Counted from the first letter of the stretch, positions 18,486 through 27,566 are shown. The stretch: 62,407 nt of DNA from Gemmatimonas sp. UBA7669 (GCF_002483225.1 NZ_DLHL01000019.1:23678-86084), one strand, 5' to 3'. The notes: generated from the letters alone by a model not told the origin. Program-made: numbers and translations.

Positions 18486-19202
18486 ATGTCAGCTGCTGCC
18501 GAACCGCTCATTCACATGCAGGGCATTCGCAAGGTCTTCCTCACCGACGAGGTGGAGACGCATGCTTTGCAAGATGTGCACTTTGCCATTGCGAAAGGTG
18601 AGTACGTGGCCATTGCGGGTCCGTCAGGCTGCGGCAAGACGACACTGCTGTCCATCCTCGGCCTGCTCGATACGCCAACCGACGGCGAGTATCGTATTGC
18701 CGGCACCTCGGTGGCGCGGCTTGCGGCGGTCGACCGCGCGCGTGTTCGCAATCGCGAGATCGGCTTCATCTTCCAGGCCTTCAACCTGATTGGCGACCTC
18801 ACGGTGTGGGAGAACGTGGAGCTGCCCCTCACCTACCGCGAGATGGACGCGGCAGAGCGGAAGGCTCGCGTGCAACAGGCGCTCGAGAAGGTGGGCATGA
18901 CGCACCGCGCGAAGCACTATCCGCCGCAGCTGTCGGGCGGTCAGCAGCAGCGTGTGGCGGTGGCCCGTGCGGTGGCGGGTGACCCGGCCATTCTTCTGGC
19001 CGACGAGCCCACCGGCAATCTGGACTCGCGCAATGGCGAGGCCGTCATGCAGTTGCTGCAGGAACTGCACGCGGCCGGGTCCACGATCTGCATGGTCACG
19101 CACGACGCGCGCTACGCGCAGCATGCGCAGCGCACGGTCCACCTGTTTGACGGGCGGGTGGTGGAGACGCCCGTCCCCGACCGGGAACTGGCCATGGCGT
19201 GA
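18486..19202 (+). CDS. MacB/LolD-type ABC transporter ATPase
   Basis: 238 residues. Walker A GPSGCGKTT (Lys51), Q-loop IFQAFNLIGDLTVWENVELP, signature LSGGQQQRVAVARA, Walker B ILLADEPTGNLD and H-loop VTHDARYA are all intact. It powers the permease at 14676. The three genes share a strand with gaps under 40 bases, a MacA-MacB-like exporter whose ATPase is a separate chain. It ends 15 bases from the convergent GGDEF-EAL gene. Confidence 0.93.
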   Translation: MSAAAEPLIHMQGIRKVFLTDEVETHALQDVHFAIAKGEYVAIAGPSGCGKTTLLSILGLLDTPTDGEYRIAGTSVARLAAVDRARVRNREIGFIFQAFNLIGDLTVWENVELPLTYREMDAAERKARVQQALEKVGMTHRAKHYPPQLSGGQQQRVAVARAVAGDPAILLADEPTGNLDSRNGEAVMQLLQELHAAGSTICMVTHDARYAQHAQRTVHLFDGRVVETPVPDRELAMA

Positions 19203-19217
19203 GGAGTTGCGCTGCCG

Positions 19218-21209
19218 TCAGGCCAGCGCCGACTCCGTAACGAGCGGCACACCGACCTGGCGCAGTTGCAACCAGCTGCGCACCGCATCGCGTGGGATGG
19301 CGCGCGCGAAGAGATAGCCCTGACCGTCATGGCAACCCATGGCGGCCAGGGCGTCTCGTTGGGCGAGCTGTTCCACGCCTTCCGCCACGGTGCGCAGGCC
19401 GAGTGTGTTGCCCAGCGCAATGATGGTGCGGGCCAGGGCGGCATCAGAGCCACCCAGCGACACGCCCTCCACGAACGCCCGGTCGATCTTGAGCACGTCC
19501 ACTGGGAAACGCTGCAGGTAGCTCAGGCTCGAGTAGCCGGTGCCGAAGTCATCGATGGCCAGCTGTACACCCAGAGTCTTGAGGGCTGACAGTGTGGCCA
19601 GCGACGACTCGGTGTCGCGCATGATGACACTCTCGGTAATCTCGAGCGTGAGGGCCGATGGTGGGGCGCCGGTGCGTTGCAGAATGCGCGCCACCCCGTC
19701 CACGAATCCCGGCTCCCCAAGTTGTCGACCGGAAATGTTCACCGAGACGCTCGGTGCCCCATCGGCGTTCCGCCGTTGGCCCCACCACAGGGTGCGCAGT
19801 GCCACCAGTTCACGGCAGGCTTCCTCCAGCACCCACTGGCCCAGCGCGACGATCACCCCCGTGTCCTCGGCCACTGGCACGAAGTCGAGCGGTGAGATGC
19901 GTCCGCGGGTGGGGTGCGACCAGCGCAGCAGCGCTTCCAGGCTGCGCACCGCGCCGGTCTGCAAACTCACGATCGGCTGAAAGGCCAGCTCCAATCCGTA
20001 GGCCGCCGGATTGGACACGGCAGCGCGCAGATCACGCACCAGCGCCATGCGTTCGACGATGGCTTCGAACATCGCCGGCTGAAAGATCGCGTGACGAGCC
20101 TTGCCGGCGTCCTTGGCCTCGTACATGGCTACGTCAGCGTTGCGCAGCACCGTATCCACATCGTCGCCGGGCGTCGGCAGCGCCACACCAATGCTGGCCG
20201 AGACGTTCACGACCCGGCGCTCCAGTTCAATGGTTGGACGCAAGGCCGCGCGCAGGCGCTCCACCACCTCCATGACTTCCGCATCGCTGGCAATCTGTTC
20301 GACCAGAATGGCAAACTCGTCGCCCCCAAACCGTGCCACGGTATCGTGCAGACGCACCACGCTGCGCAGTCGGTCGGCGACGGTGCGAAGCAGCGCATCG
20401 CCAGCCTCATGCCCCAGGCTGTCGTTGATACCCTTGAAATCATCGAGGTCGAGAAACAACACGGCCAGCCGCCGTGATCGGTCACGGCTCTGCAGCAGCA
20501 GCGCATGCTCAAGCCGGTCGCGGAACAGCGCGCGATTGGCCAGGCCCGTCATGGCATCGTGGAAAGCCTCATGTACGAGCCGGGCCTCGAGTTCCTTGCG
20601 CTCGGTGATGTCGCGCAGCACGGTCTGCACCGCGGGCTCCCCCTCGAAACTCAAACGCACGGCCACCGACTCCACTTCACGCACCGTTCCGTCGAATCGG
20701 ATCAGTCGGTACTGCATGCGCGCTGGGCCTGTTTGTGACAGGCGTCGCACGACCGGCAGATCCTCAGGGCGCACGAAGTCGGCCGTTCGTCGGCCCGTGA
20801 GCGTGTCACCGTCCGGCGCGCCAATGAGTCGGGCGGCCGCGGCATTCACGTACTGCAGGTAGCCGTTGCGATGCACGGCGATGGCTTCGGGCGACTGTTC
20901 CACCAACAGTCGATATCGCGCTTCGCTTTCCTGCAGCGCGCGCTGCCGCATCTCGAGCCGACTGCGCAGCGCTTCTTCGGCCGCCAACGTCGCCAGCATC
21001 GACGCCTGTCTTGCCATGGCAAACCACGCCGCCAGACCGGAAATGATCGCACCAAAGGCAATGGTGATGCTGTGCGATTCCCAAATGGTCAAGCCGGGAA
21101 AGATGGCCGACTTCGTGGCCTCGTACACAAAGAAGAGCATGGCCCCGCCGAGCACGGCCAGCACGGTGGCGCGCCATCGGCGCCCGACAGGCAGGGTGAC
21201 GGCGCGCAT
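19218..21209 (-). CDS. Membrane-anchored PAS-GGDEF-EAL c-di-GMP enzyme
   Basis: 663 residues from the ATG at 21209; a TTG at 21230 would add seven. Two N-terminal membrane helices, a short coiled segment, a PAS sensor domain (RYRLLVEQSPEAIAVHRNGY), a GGDEF domain with intact FGGDEF and an inhibitory RLHD site five residues before it, then an EAL domain with SLEALLRW, NISGRQLG, DDFGTGYSSLSYL and KIDRAFV. All catalytic motifs for both synthesis and breakdown of c-di-GMP are present, so net activity cannot be told. It is divergent from another cyclase gene; see the palindrome at 21334. Confidence 0.93.
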   Translation of the reverse strand: MRAVTLPVGRRWRATVLAVLGGAMLFFVYEATKSAIFPGLTIWESHSITIAFGAIISGLAAWFAMARQASMLATLAAEEALRSRLEMRQRALQESEARYRLLVEQSPEAIAVHRNGYLQYVNAAAARLIGAPDGDTLTGRRTADFVRPEDLPVVRRLSQTGPARMQYRLIRFDGTVREVESVAVRLSFEGEPAVQTVLRDITERKELEARLVHEAFHDAMTGLANRALFRDRLEHALLLQSRDRSRRLAVLFLDLDDFKGINDSLGHEAGDALLRTVADRLRSVVRLHDTVARFGGDEFAILVEQIASDAEVMEVVERLRAALRPTIELERRVVNVSASIGVALPTPGDDVDTVLRNADVAMYEAKDAGKARHAIFQPAMFEAIVERMALVRDLRAAVSNPAAYGLELAFQPIVSLQTGAVRSLEALLRWSHPTRGRISPLDFVPVAEDTGVIVALGQWVLEEACRELVALRTLWWGQRRNADGAPSVSVNISGRQLGEPGFVDGVARILQRTGAPPSALTLEITESVIMRDTESSLATLSALKTLGVQLAIDDFGTGYSSLSYLQRFPVDVLKIDRAFVEGVSLGGSDAALARTIIALGNTLGLRTVAEGVEQLAQRDALAAMGCHDGQGYLFARAIPRDAVRSWLQLRQVGVPLVTESALA

Positions 21210-21333
21210 GGAATCGGAGTGACTGTGCAAGGGAAAGCGGGTAAGGCCATCGGCGTTCGGCGACGCGCAAGCTGTGCGCGTCTCGCCAGCAAGTGTCGAC
21301 GGTCATGACGTGACTCCGCAGTGCATCGGGCCT

Positions 21334-21379
21334 GCCGTTACGTAACGGCTTGGTGACACCCCCTGCGGTACGCCGTTAC
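21334..21379. promoter_or_regulatory. Palindromic operator candidate between divergent c-di-GMP genes
   Basis: GCCGTTACGTAACGGC at 21334-21349 is a perfect 16-base palindrome. A further half-site GCCGTTAC occurs at 21372-21379, 38 bases from the first. It lies in the 202-base gap between two divergent cyclase genes, nearer the 21412 start. A transcription-factor site shared by both promoters is inference. Confidence 0.5.
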
Positions 21380-21411
21380 CAAATGGCCTCGACCGAAGTA
21401 GCATTCCCGCC

Positions 21412-22656
21412 ATGCAGGATGAGCCGACACGATCGCCCACCACCACGGCCGATGTGCTGGGGTGGCAGACCAATTACCGCATTGCCCTGGCTCTCCTGGC
21501 CGGTGCGGTGACGGTGGGACTGCGCACGCTCGGCTCTCTCAATCTTTCGCCGGTGGCCGACCGGGTGGTGGGCACCGAGCTTGCCGAGTGGTTTCTCGGT
21601 CTGGTGCCTGTGGGGTATGCGTTGCTCGTCATTGGCATTCGGGCCTGGGTACAGCGCCAGCGGGCAGCGGGCCAGACGCTCTCCACGCTAATGGCCGTGG
21701 CCGACCTGGCCGTGGTGTTCTGGCTGGTGTTTCTGCTGGCGCGCGTGGAGCAGTATCACTTGGGGCTGCTGCTGGCGCTGTTCTCGCTGCAGCTCACGCA
21801 TGTCTACTTCGGTCGCGCGCCGGCGCTGCTCACCCTCGTGGCCACCGCCACGGCGTATCTGCTGCTGAACGACCTGGCAGATAGACACGGAGCAACGGTG
21901 GTGTGGGGCGAGGTGTTCATCACCCTGGCCGTGTTTGGTGTGGGCGCCCTGCTGGTCACGCGCGTACAAAGCCATTTGCATGAGCGACTCGGCACGCTGG
22001 TTCAGATTTTCGAGCGCGCGCAGGAGGGCGACTTCAGCGGCAGCTACGATGTGTCAGCCGACGCGCGGCCCGATGCCATCACCGCCGTAGGGCGCGCGTA
22101 CAATCGCATGCGCACCGAGCTGGCCAGCATCGTGCTCACCGACCCGCTGTCGGGATGCTTCAACCGGCGCGGCTTTGAACAGCAGTACCGCCGCGAGTTG
22201 GCGCGAGCGGCGCGTACACAAACGCCGCTCGCCCTGCTGGCCATTGATCTCGATCACTTCAAGCAGGTCAACGACACCCACGGGCATCTGGTGGGTGATC
22301 AGGTCATTGCCGGGGTGGGCGAGCTCCTGCGGGCCAGCGCGCGTCAGGATGACGTCGTGGCGCGCACGGGCGGCGAGGAGTTCACCATTCTCGCCCCCAA
22401 CACGGGCATGGACGGCGCGCTGCAACTGGCGCAGCGTGTGGTGGAAGCCTTTCGCCGCCGCAGCTTTGGTGAGCCCACGGCACGCATTCCGGTCACCGTG
22501 AGCATTGGCGTGGCATCCGATGCGGTGCGCGACGACGGCATGGGCGAAGCGCTCCGCGCCCGCGCCGACGAGGCGCTCTACGCCGCCAAGCGCATGGGCC
22601 GCGACCGTGTCATCACCTGGTCGCCCGATCCGGCACGCGCAGCGTTCCCTCGCTGA
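21412..22656 (+). CDS. Membrane-bound diguanylate cyclase
   Basis: 414 residues. About six hydrophobic segments occupy residues 20-190, followed by a HAMP-like linker (LVQIFERAQEGDFSGSYD) and a GGDEF domain. The active-site loop is GGEEF (residues 320-324), an active variant, with an RQDD product-inhibition site exactly five residues before it. It should make c-di-GMP in response to a membrane signal. The 3' end overlaps the convergent PhzF-like gene by 44 bases. No EAL domain is present. Confidence 0.93.
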   Translation: MQDEPTRSPTTTADVLGWQTNYRIALALLAGAVTVGLRTLGSLNLSPVADRVVGTELAEWFLGLVPVGYALLVIGIRAWVQRQRAAGQTLSTLMAVADLAVVFWLVFLLARVEQYHLGLLLALFSLQLTHVYFGRAPALLTLVATATAYLLLNDLADRHGATVVWGEVFITLAVFGVGALLVTRVQSHLHERLGTLVQIFERAQEGDFSGSYDVSADARPDAITAVGRAYNRMRTELASIVLTDPLSGCFNRRGFEQQYRRELARAARTQTPLALLAIDLDHFKQVNDTHGHLVGDQVIAGVGELLRASARQDDVVARTGGEEFTILAPNTGMDGALQLAQRVVEAFRRRSFGEPTARIPVTVSIGVASDAVRDDGMGEALRARADEALYAAKRMGRDRVITWSPDPARAAFPR

Positions 22657-23581
22657 TCACCACCGTCGCCCCGCCCACACGCACCGCCGTGAGCGCGCCC
22701 TGCACCTTGTCCGCCTCGATGACGAGACGACTGGGGCGACCCATTTCGAGGCCCTGCGCCACCTGCCAGCGCAGCGTCCCGTCGCGGGGCGTGCGTGCGG
22801 CCAGATAGCCCGCGAGGTTGGCGTTGGCGGAGCCGGTGGCCGGGTCTTCCGGCACCGTGCTGCCCGGCACGAAGACCCGCGCCCGGATGTCGCAGCCCTG
22901 CACATGCGCCGGCCAGTTCGATTGATCGTCGTCCTGCGCCATGGCAAAGATCATGGGCCACGCGGCCCAGGTGTTGCCCAGGACGCGGCGCCAGGCGGCC
23001 ATGTCGAGCTGCGCACGTGCCACCGCTGCCGTGCTGCGCAGCGGCATGAGCAGAAAGGGCAGGCCACAGCTCACACCTGCCGGGGCATGTGCGCCACCAA
23101 CAAAATCATCAGGCGAGAGCGACAGGATGGAGGCCAGCGCTTCGAGGTCCGTGACTTCCACGCGCTCCTCGGGCAATTGCGCCGTGGTGAGCTGACCCTG
23201 CACGGGTACGCCGTGATCGAGCGTGATACGCACTGGTACCGGCCCCACGTTCTCGCCGAGCACCACGGTCATCTCGCCGCGCGCCACCTCGTCCGCAGTA
23301 GGTGACACGTCACCGCTGGCCACCAGCACATGCGCGGTGCCGATAGTGGGGTGGCCGGCAAACGGCACTTCCATCTCCGGCGTGAAGATGCGCACGCGAC
23401 GCGTGGTGCCGGGCGTCTCGGGCGCGAACACGAACGTCGACTCCGCGTAGTTGAACTCGCGGGTGATGGCCTGCAGCGTCTCGGTGGGCAGTCCGTCGGC
23501 GCCGAACACCACCGCGAGCTGATTGCCGGTGAACGGCTCGGTGGTGAAGACGTCGGCGGTGAGGTAGCGGAGGGTGGGCAT
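22613..23581 (-). CDS. PhzF-family isomerase/epimerase-like protein
   Basis: 322 residues from the ATG at 23581 (MPTLRYLTADVFTTEPFTGN), which matches the family N terminus. The catalytic Glu is Glu47 in REFNYAESTFVF. FAGHPTIGTAHVL and the C-terminal PEDPATGSANANLAGYLA are hallmark PhzF motifs of the two diaminopimelate-epimerase-like halves. The substrate is unknown, as for most PhzF homologues; no phenazine genes are nearby. Its end overlaps the cyclase gene on the other strand. A palindrome (23629-23668) lies in the gap behind its start. Confidence 0.9.
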   Translation of the reverse strand: MPTLRYLTADVFTTEPFTGNQLAVVFGADGLPTETLQAITREFNYAESTFVFAPETPGTTRRVRIFTPEMEVPFAGHPTIGTAHVLVASGDVSPTADEVARGEMTVVLGENVGPVPVRITLDHGVPVQGQLTTAQLPEERVEVTDLEALASILSLSPDDFVGGAHAPAGVSCGLPFLLMPLRSTAAVARAQLDMAAWRRVLGNTWAAWPMIFAMAQDDDQSNWPAHVQGCDIRARVFVPGSTVPEDPATGSANANLAGYLAARTPRDGTLRWQVAQGLEMGRPSRLVIEADKVQGALTAVRVGGATVVISEGTLRVPDRATR

Positions 23582-23628
23582 GTGAATGGAGTTCGAGTTG
23601 ACACAGGGAACCCACCACCCGGTACGCA

Positions 23629-23668
23629 AACTCAAAACCCGAAACTGATCAGTTCCGGGTCTTGAGTT
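23629..23668. terminator. Loopless palindrome, family B copy 2; likely terminator of the P5C dehydrogenase gene
   Basis: An inverted repeat of 20 base pairs with two mismatches, centred on ACTGATCAGT between 23648 and 23649. It shares its core and the CCGGGT flank with 7157-7194. It lies 37 bases after the stop of the minus-strand P5C dehydrogenase gene and upstream of the PhzF-like start. The outer part contains ACTCAAAACCC, recalling the family A arms. Confidence 0.65.
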
Positions 23669-23704
23669 CAGGTATCGGGTCGTGAGTCTGCGTTTCGTCT
23701 GAGG

Positions 23705-25339
23705 TCAGTTGCCAAGGAACGGATACTTCCAGTCCATCGGCGGACTGAACGTCTCCTTCACCGTGCGCGTGGATACCCAGCGCATGAGGTTGGCCTTGGA
23801 GCCGGCCTTGTCGTTCGTGCCCGAGCCACGCGCGCCACCAAACGGCTGCTGGCCCACCACGGCGCCCGTCGGCTTGTCGTTGATGTAGAAGTTGCCGGCC
23901 GCGTTGCGCAGCGCGCTCATGGCTTCGCGCACACCCTGACGGTCGCGCGAGAACACTGCACCCGTCAGTGCGTAGGGCGACGTGCTATCCACCAGCTGCA
24001 GCGTTTCCGCCCACTTGGCGTCGTCGTACACGTACACCGTGAGCAGCGGGCCAAACAACTCCTCGCAGAGCGAGCGGTAGTTGGGATCCTTGGTCTCCAC
24101 GATCGTGGGCTGAATGAACCAGCCCTTCGAGTCGTCGTATCCGCCGCCCGCCACGATGGTGGCGTTGCTCTTCGCTTCGTCGATCGCGCCCTTGAGCCGC
24201 TCGAACGCGCGCTTGTCGATGACGGCCGCCACGAAGTTGCTGAAGTCGCGCGTGTCGCCCTGCTTCATCTCGGCCATCATGGCCACGCACTTTTCCTTCA
24301 CCGTCGGCCACAGCGACGCCGGAATGTACGCGCGGCTGGCGGCCGAGCACTTCTGGCCCTGGTACTCGAAGGCGCCGCGCACCATGCCCACCGCCAGCGC
24401 CTGCGGATCCGCACTCGGATGTGCGACGATGAAGTCCTTGCCGCCCGTCTCACCCACAATGCGCGGATATGAGCGGTACTTGTTCATGTTCTTGCCGATC
24501 GTCTCCCACATGCTGTTGAAGACGCCGGTCGAGCCGGTGAAGTGCACACCGGCCAGATCGCGGTGCGTGAGCGCAATGTCCGAGATCATGGCCGGGTCGC
24601 CCGGCAGGAAGTTGATCACGCCGGCGGGCAGTCCCGCCTCTTCGAGCAGCAGGTAGGTGTACCAGCTCGAGAGCAGGGCAGTGGCCGAAGGCTTCCACAG
24701 CACCACGTTGCCCATGAGCGCGGGCGCACCCGGCAGGTTGCCGCCAATGGCCGTGAAATTGAACGGCGTGACGGCGTATACGAAGCCTTCGAGCGGCCGG
24801 TAGTCGAGCTGATTCCACATGCTGTGGTCCGACAAGGGCTGCTCGGCATAGAGCTCCTGTGCGAACTGCACGTTGAAGCGCCAGAAGTCGATGAGCTCGC
24901 AGGTCGCGTCGATTTCCGCCTGATGCACCGTCTTGGCCTGACCCAGCATGGTGGCCGCAAGCAGCGTATCGCGCCACGTCGTGGTCAGCAGCTCGGCGGC
25001 GCGCAGGAACACCGCGGCGCGGTCTTCCCAGCGCCAACTCGCCCACTCGGCGCGGGCCGTTGCGGCGGCCGCGATGGCCTCGCGCACATTCTCGGCACTG
25101 GCCTTGTGGTAGGTGGCCAGCACATGCTGGTGATCGCAGGGCATGGTGACCGTGCCCGTGTTGCCCGTCAGAATGCGGCGCCCGCCAATGACGACGGGAA
25201 TTTCGGCCACCTCGGCAGCCATGCGATCGAGGCGGGCCTGCAGCGAGGCACGTTCCGGGCTGCCCGGCGCGTAGCTGCGCACGGGTTCGTTGACGGCAGG
25301 CGGCACGCGACGCGTGCCGTCGAAAGCGGCAAAGGACAT
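23705..25339 (-). CDS. pruA: 1-pyrroline-5-carboxylate dehydrogenase
   Basis: 544 residues, the usual length of the ALDH4A1-type P5C dehydrogenase. It oxidises glutamate-semialdehyde (from proline via P5C) to glutamate with NAD+. Motifs: TPFNFTAIGGNLPGAPALMG (cofactor site), HFTGSTGVFNSMW, VGETGGKDFIV with the general-base Glu, YQGQKCSAASRAYIP with the catalytic Cys, and ELFGPLLTVYVY. The ATG has GGAG seven bases upstream. No proline dehydrogenase gene is adjacent, so the first step must be encoded elsewhere. The gene is followed by a palindromic terminator. Confidence 0.95.
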   Translation of the reverse strand: MSFAAFDGTRRVPPAVNEPVRSYAPGSPERASLQARLDRMAAEVAEIPVVIGGRRILTGNTGTVTMPCDHQHVLATYHKASAENVREAIAAAATARAEWASWRWEDRAAVFLRAAELLTTTWRDTLLAATMLGQAKTVHQAEIDATCELIDFWRFNVQFAQELYAEQPLSDHSMWNQLDYRPLEGFVYAVTPFNFTAIGGNLPGAPALMGNVVLWKPSATALLSSWYTYLLLEEAGLPAGVINFLPGDPAMISDIALTHRDLAGVHFTGSTGVFNSMWETIGKNMNKYRSYPRIVGETGGKDFIVAHPSADPQALAVGMVRGAFEYQGQKCSAASRAYIPASLWPTVKEKCVAMMAEMKQGDTRDFSNFVAAVIDKRAFERLKGAIDEAKSNATIVAGGGYDDSKGWFIQPTIVETKDPNYRSLCEELFGPLLTVYVYDDAKWAETLQLVDSTSPYALTGAVFSRDRQGVREAMSALRNAAGNFYINDKPTGAVVGQQPFGGARGSGTNDKAGSKANLMRWVSTRTVKETFSPPMDWKYPFLGN

Positions 25340-25413
25340 CGAAGATCTCCGGGAGAGCGGGGACAGGTGCGGAGAAAGCTAGCGTCAGGCCGAACTTGCA
25401 GTACCCTTCGCGT

Positions 25414-26439
25414 ATGACTGATCGCTGGCCTTTTCGTGTGCGCCCGGCCGCGCGTGTTGTGCTGCCGCTGCTGGCCCTGCTGACCGCCTGTGAACAGCCC
25501 GCGGCCACCTGGGTGGACGCCAATCCGGTGGCCACGACCATGCCGTCGCCCATGGCGCACCCGCCCTTTGTGCCCTACGACTCCACGCTGCTGGCGGAGA
25601 CGCCGGAGGCGCAGTTTCTCGAGACGCAGGACGTGCTGCGCGAGGCCGGCGCGCTGAGCCTGCTGGTGGACACGCTGGCGGCCATGCCCTCGGTGCGCGA
25701 CCGCGTGCCAGGTTCCTCGCTGCCTGCCATGCGAATGGCCGAGGCGCCGGCCACATCCTTGGGTGAGGGGGACGCTCCGCTCGACAGCGCCCGCTGTGCG
25801 CGTTCGTTGCGGGTGGTGGTCGCGCCGGGTCGCGGGCGGGTGGCGGTGTGGTGGACGCGGGCCGGACAGAGCCGCGTGCATCTCGTGGCCGCATGGCGCG
25901 ACTCCCTGCCCGAGGCGGGCCGACTCGGCGCGTGGCGCGGCCCGATCGTGGTGGACTCGCTGGATCAGGGGCCACGCGACGCGCAGGCCGATACGCGTGG
26001 TGGTTATGGCTGCGCGCGACCGGCTGCCAGCGTGGCCGTGGACAGCGTGAACGGCTATGTGCATGTGGCCTATGCGCTGACCGGGCCCGAGGGCCCCGGG
26101 GTGTTCTATGCGCATCAGATGGACCCGCGCGCGGCGTTCGAGCCACCGGTCGCGGTGCTGTATGGCGAGCGACTTGGCGTGGCGCGCGTGGCCTCACACG
26201 GCGACGTGGTGGCCGTGGCCTATGAAGATCCCAACAGCCGCGGCCGTGTGCGCATCGGGGTGGCCTTCTCGCGCACGGCCGGCCACCTGTTTGAGGAACG
26301 ACTCACGGCCAGTGGTGGCACCGAGGCCCGCGATCCCCACGTGGTGGTGCGCGGCCGCGCCGTGGTGGTGGGGTGGAGTGACTACGCGACCCCGACCGCC
26401 GAGCCGACGTTCCGGTTGCGCCGCGCCATCGTGCACTAG
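25414..26439 (+). CDS. Lipoprotein of unknown function, BNR/sialidase-like repeats
   Basis: 341 residues. The ATG at 25414 gives a lipoprotein signal (ARVVLPLLALLTAC, lipobox LTAC). The mature protein is rich in short beta repeats such as VAVAYEDPNSRGRVRIGVAF and HVVVRGRAVVVGWSDYA, which resemble blades of BNR/exo-sialidase-type propellers, but no Asp-box motif is certain. It is divergent from pruA across 74 bases. The product is probably anchored in the outer or inner membrane facing the periplasm. Confidence 0.7.
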   Translation: MTDRWPFRVRPAARVVLPLLALLTACEQPAATWVDANPVATTMPSPMAHPPFVPYDSTLLAETPEAQFLETQDVLREAGALSLLVDTLAAMPSVRDRVPGSSLPAMRMAEAPATSLGEGDAPLDSARCARSLRVVVAPGRGRVAVWWTRAGQSRVHLVAAWRDSLPEAGRLGAWRGPIVVDSLDQGPRDAQADTRGGYGCARPAASVAVDSVNGYVHVAYALTGPEGPGVFYAHQMDPRAAFEPPVAVLYGERLGVARVASHGDVVAVAYEDPNSRGRVRIGVAFSRTAGHLFEERLTASGGTEARDPHVVVRGRAVVVGWSDYATPTAEPTFRLRRAIVH

Positions 26440-26507
26440 TCTCGCCTGCTTCTCCTTCCCGCTGTCCGCCTTACGCGGTCCACCTTACGCCCTTCGGCTA
26501 CCGCCCC

Positions 26508-27401
26508 ATGTTATTTCTCGGTTCTCACTGCATCGACACCGGCGGCATTCACATGGCGGCCCGCCGCGCCGGCCGGGGCGGCATGCAGGCGCTGCAGATC
26601 TTCAGCGCCGTGCCCAAGTACTACAACGACAAGGTGAGCGTGAAGCCCGAGCGCATCGCCCGCTTCCGCGAAGCGCTCGAGCAGGCGGGCATTGCCCCGG
26701 CGCAGGTCATCGTGCATGCCGCCTACGTCATCAACACGGCCACGCCCGACCCCGAGAAGTGGGCGCGCGCCGCGGCGGGTCTGGCCAAGGAGTACGAACG
26801 CTCCACCGCACTCGGTGTGGGCGGCGTGTGCTTTCATCCTGGCGCCGCCACCGACGGCGACCGCGACGGCGCCATCGCCCGCGTGAGTGAGGCCATGCGC
26901 CGCGCCCTTGAGGCCGTACCGGAAAGCGGGACGCGACTGCTCATCGAAAACACGGCCGGCGCCGGCACCACCGTGGGACGAACGCCCGACGAAGTGGCCG
27001 CGATGCTCGCCGGTATTCCCGCCGACCGCCGGCATCGCACCGGCTACGGTCTCGACACCTGCCACCTGTTTGCGTCGGGTTACGATCTCACGGTGTCGCG
27101 CGACGCCGTCACCGCCGTCCTCGACGCCTTCGAGCAGGCCACGGGTGAGCCGCCGGCCTTCCTGCACCTCAACGACAGCGAAGGCGCCTGTGGGTCGAAC
27201 AAGGATCGCCACCGGGTCATTGGCGAGGGCCTGATCGGCGCCGACGCCTTCGGGTGGTTGCTGCAGGACCCGCGGGCGCGCGGCATTCCCTGCATCCTCG
27301 AAACACCACAGGCGGTGGAAACCGTCGCCGAAGATGACGACACCCCCGACGTCTGGGACGTCGACTCCATTGCCAGATTGCGCGCGTTGGCCGCGGGCTG
27401 A
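26508..27401 (+). CDS. nfo: Endonuclease IV (AP endonuclease)
   Basis: 297 residues, the normal size for Nfo. It cuts DNA 5' of abasic sites in base-excision repair. The TIM-barrel metal-site motifs are present: SAVPKYYNDK, VHAAYVINTA, GVCFHPGAAT, LIENTAGAGTTVG, GLDTCHLFASGYD, HLNDSEGACGSNKDRH and CILETPQ. It starts at the ATG at 26508 without an obvious Shine-Dalgarno. It is followed by a 301-base non-coding stretch with repeats ahead of the SWIB gene. Confidence 0.94.
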   Translation: MLFLGSHCIDTGGIHMAARRAGRGGMQALQIFSAVPKYYNDKVSVKPERIARFREALEQAGIAPAQVIVHAAYVINTATPDPEKWARAAAGLAKEYERSTALGVGGVCFHPGAATDGDRDGAIARVSEAMRRALEAVPESGTRLLIENTAGAGTTVGRTPDEVAAMLAGIPADRRHRTGYGLDTCHLFASGYDLTVSRDAVTAVLDAFEQATGEPPAFLHLNDSEGACGSNKDRHRVIGEGLIGADAFGWLLQDPRARGIPCILETPQAVETVAEDDDTPDVWDVDSIARLRALAAG

Positions 27402-27424
27402 CACGTCTGACGTGGGGCGTGGTA

Positions 27425-27472
27425 CGGTGCACCGAGCGGTGCACCGAGCGGTGCACCGGGCGGCGCAGCGAG
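27425..27472. repeat. 12-bp tandem repeat, about four units
   Basis: The unit CGGTGCACCGAG occurs exactly at 27425-27436 and 27437-27448, with one change at 27449-27460 and degenerate at 27461-27472. Each unit contains the palindrome GGTGCACC. It lies 24 bases after the nfo stop. Confidence 0.8.
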
Positions 27473-27499
27473 GCGCGTGCACCGTCACGCCGGTGCGCG

Positions 27500-27566
27500 A
27501 AAAGCGCATCCCGAGGGAAAAACCGCGCGAAAAACACGAAAAAAGCGCGTTCCCAGAGGGAAAAAC
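27500..27566. promoter_or_regulatory. Direct repeats with phased A-tracts upstream of the SWIB/histone-like gene
   Basis: Two copies of a 24-26 base unit (27500-27523 and 27541-27566) share AAAAGCGC, then TCCC, then GAGGGAAAAAC, and begin 41 bases apart, about four helical turns. Runs of five or six A at 27518, 27530, 27539 and 27561 are spaced near multiples of a helical turn, which favours intrinsic bending. This is the most A-rich part of an otherwise GC-rich area. The rest of the 27402-27702 gap, from 27567 to the Shine-Dalgarno, shows no clear promoter boxes. Confidence 0.5.

Noticed and set aside
27425..27566. CRISPR-like array
   Set aside because: The repeats are 12 bases long and directly adjacent without spacers; the other pair has only two units. 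No cas genes.
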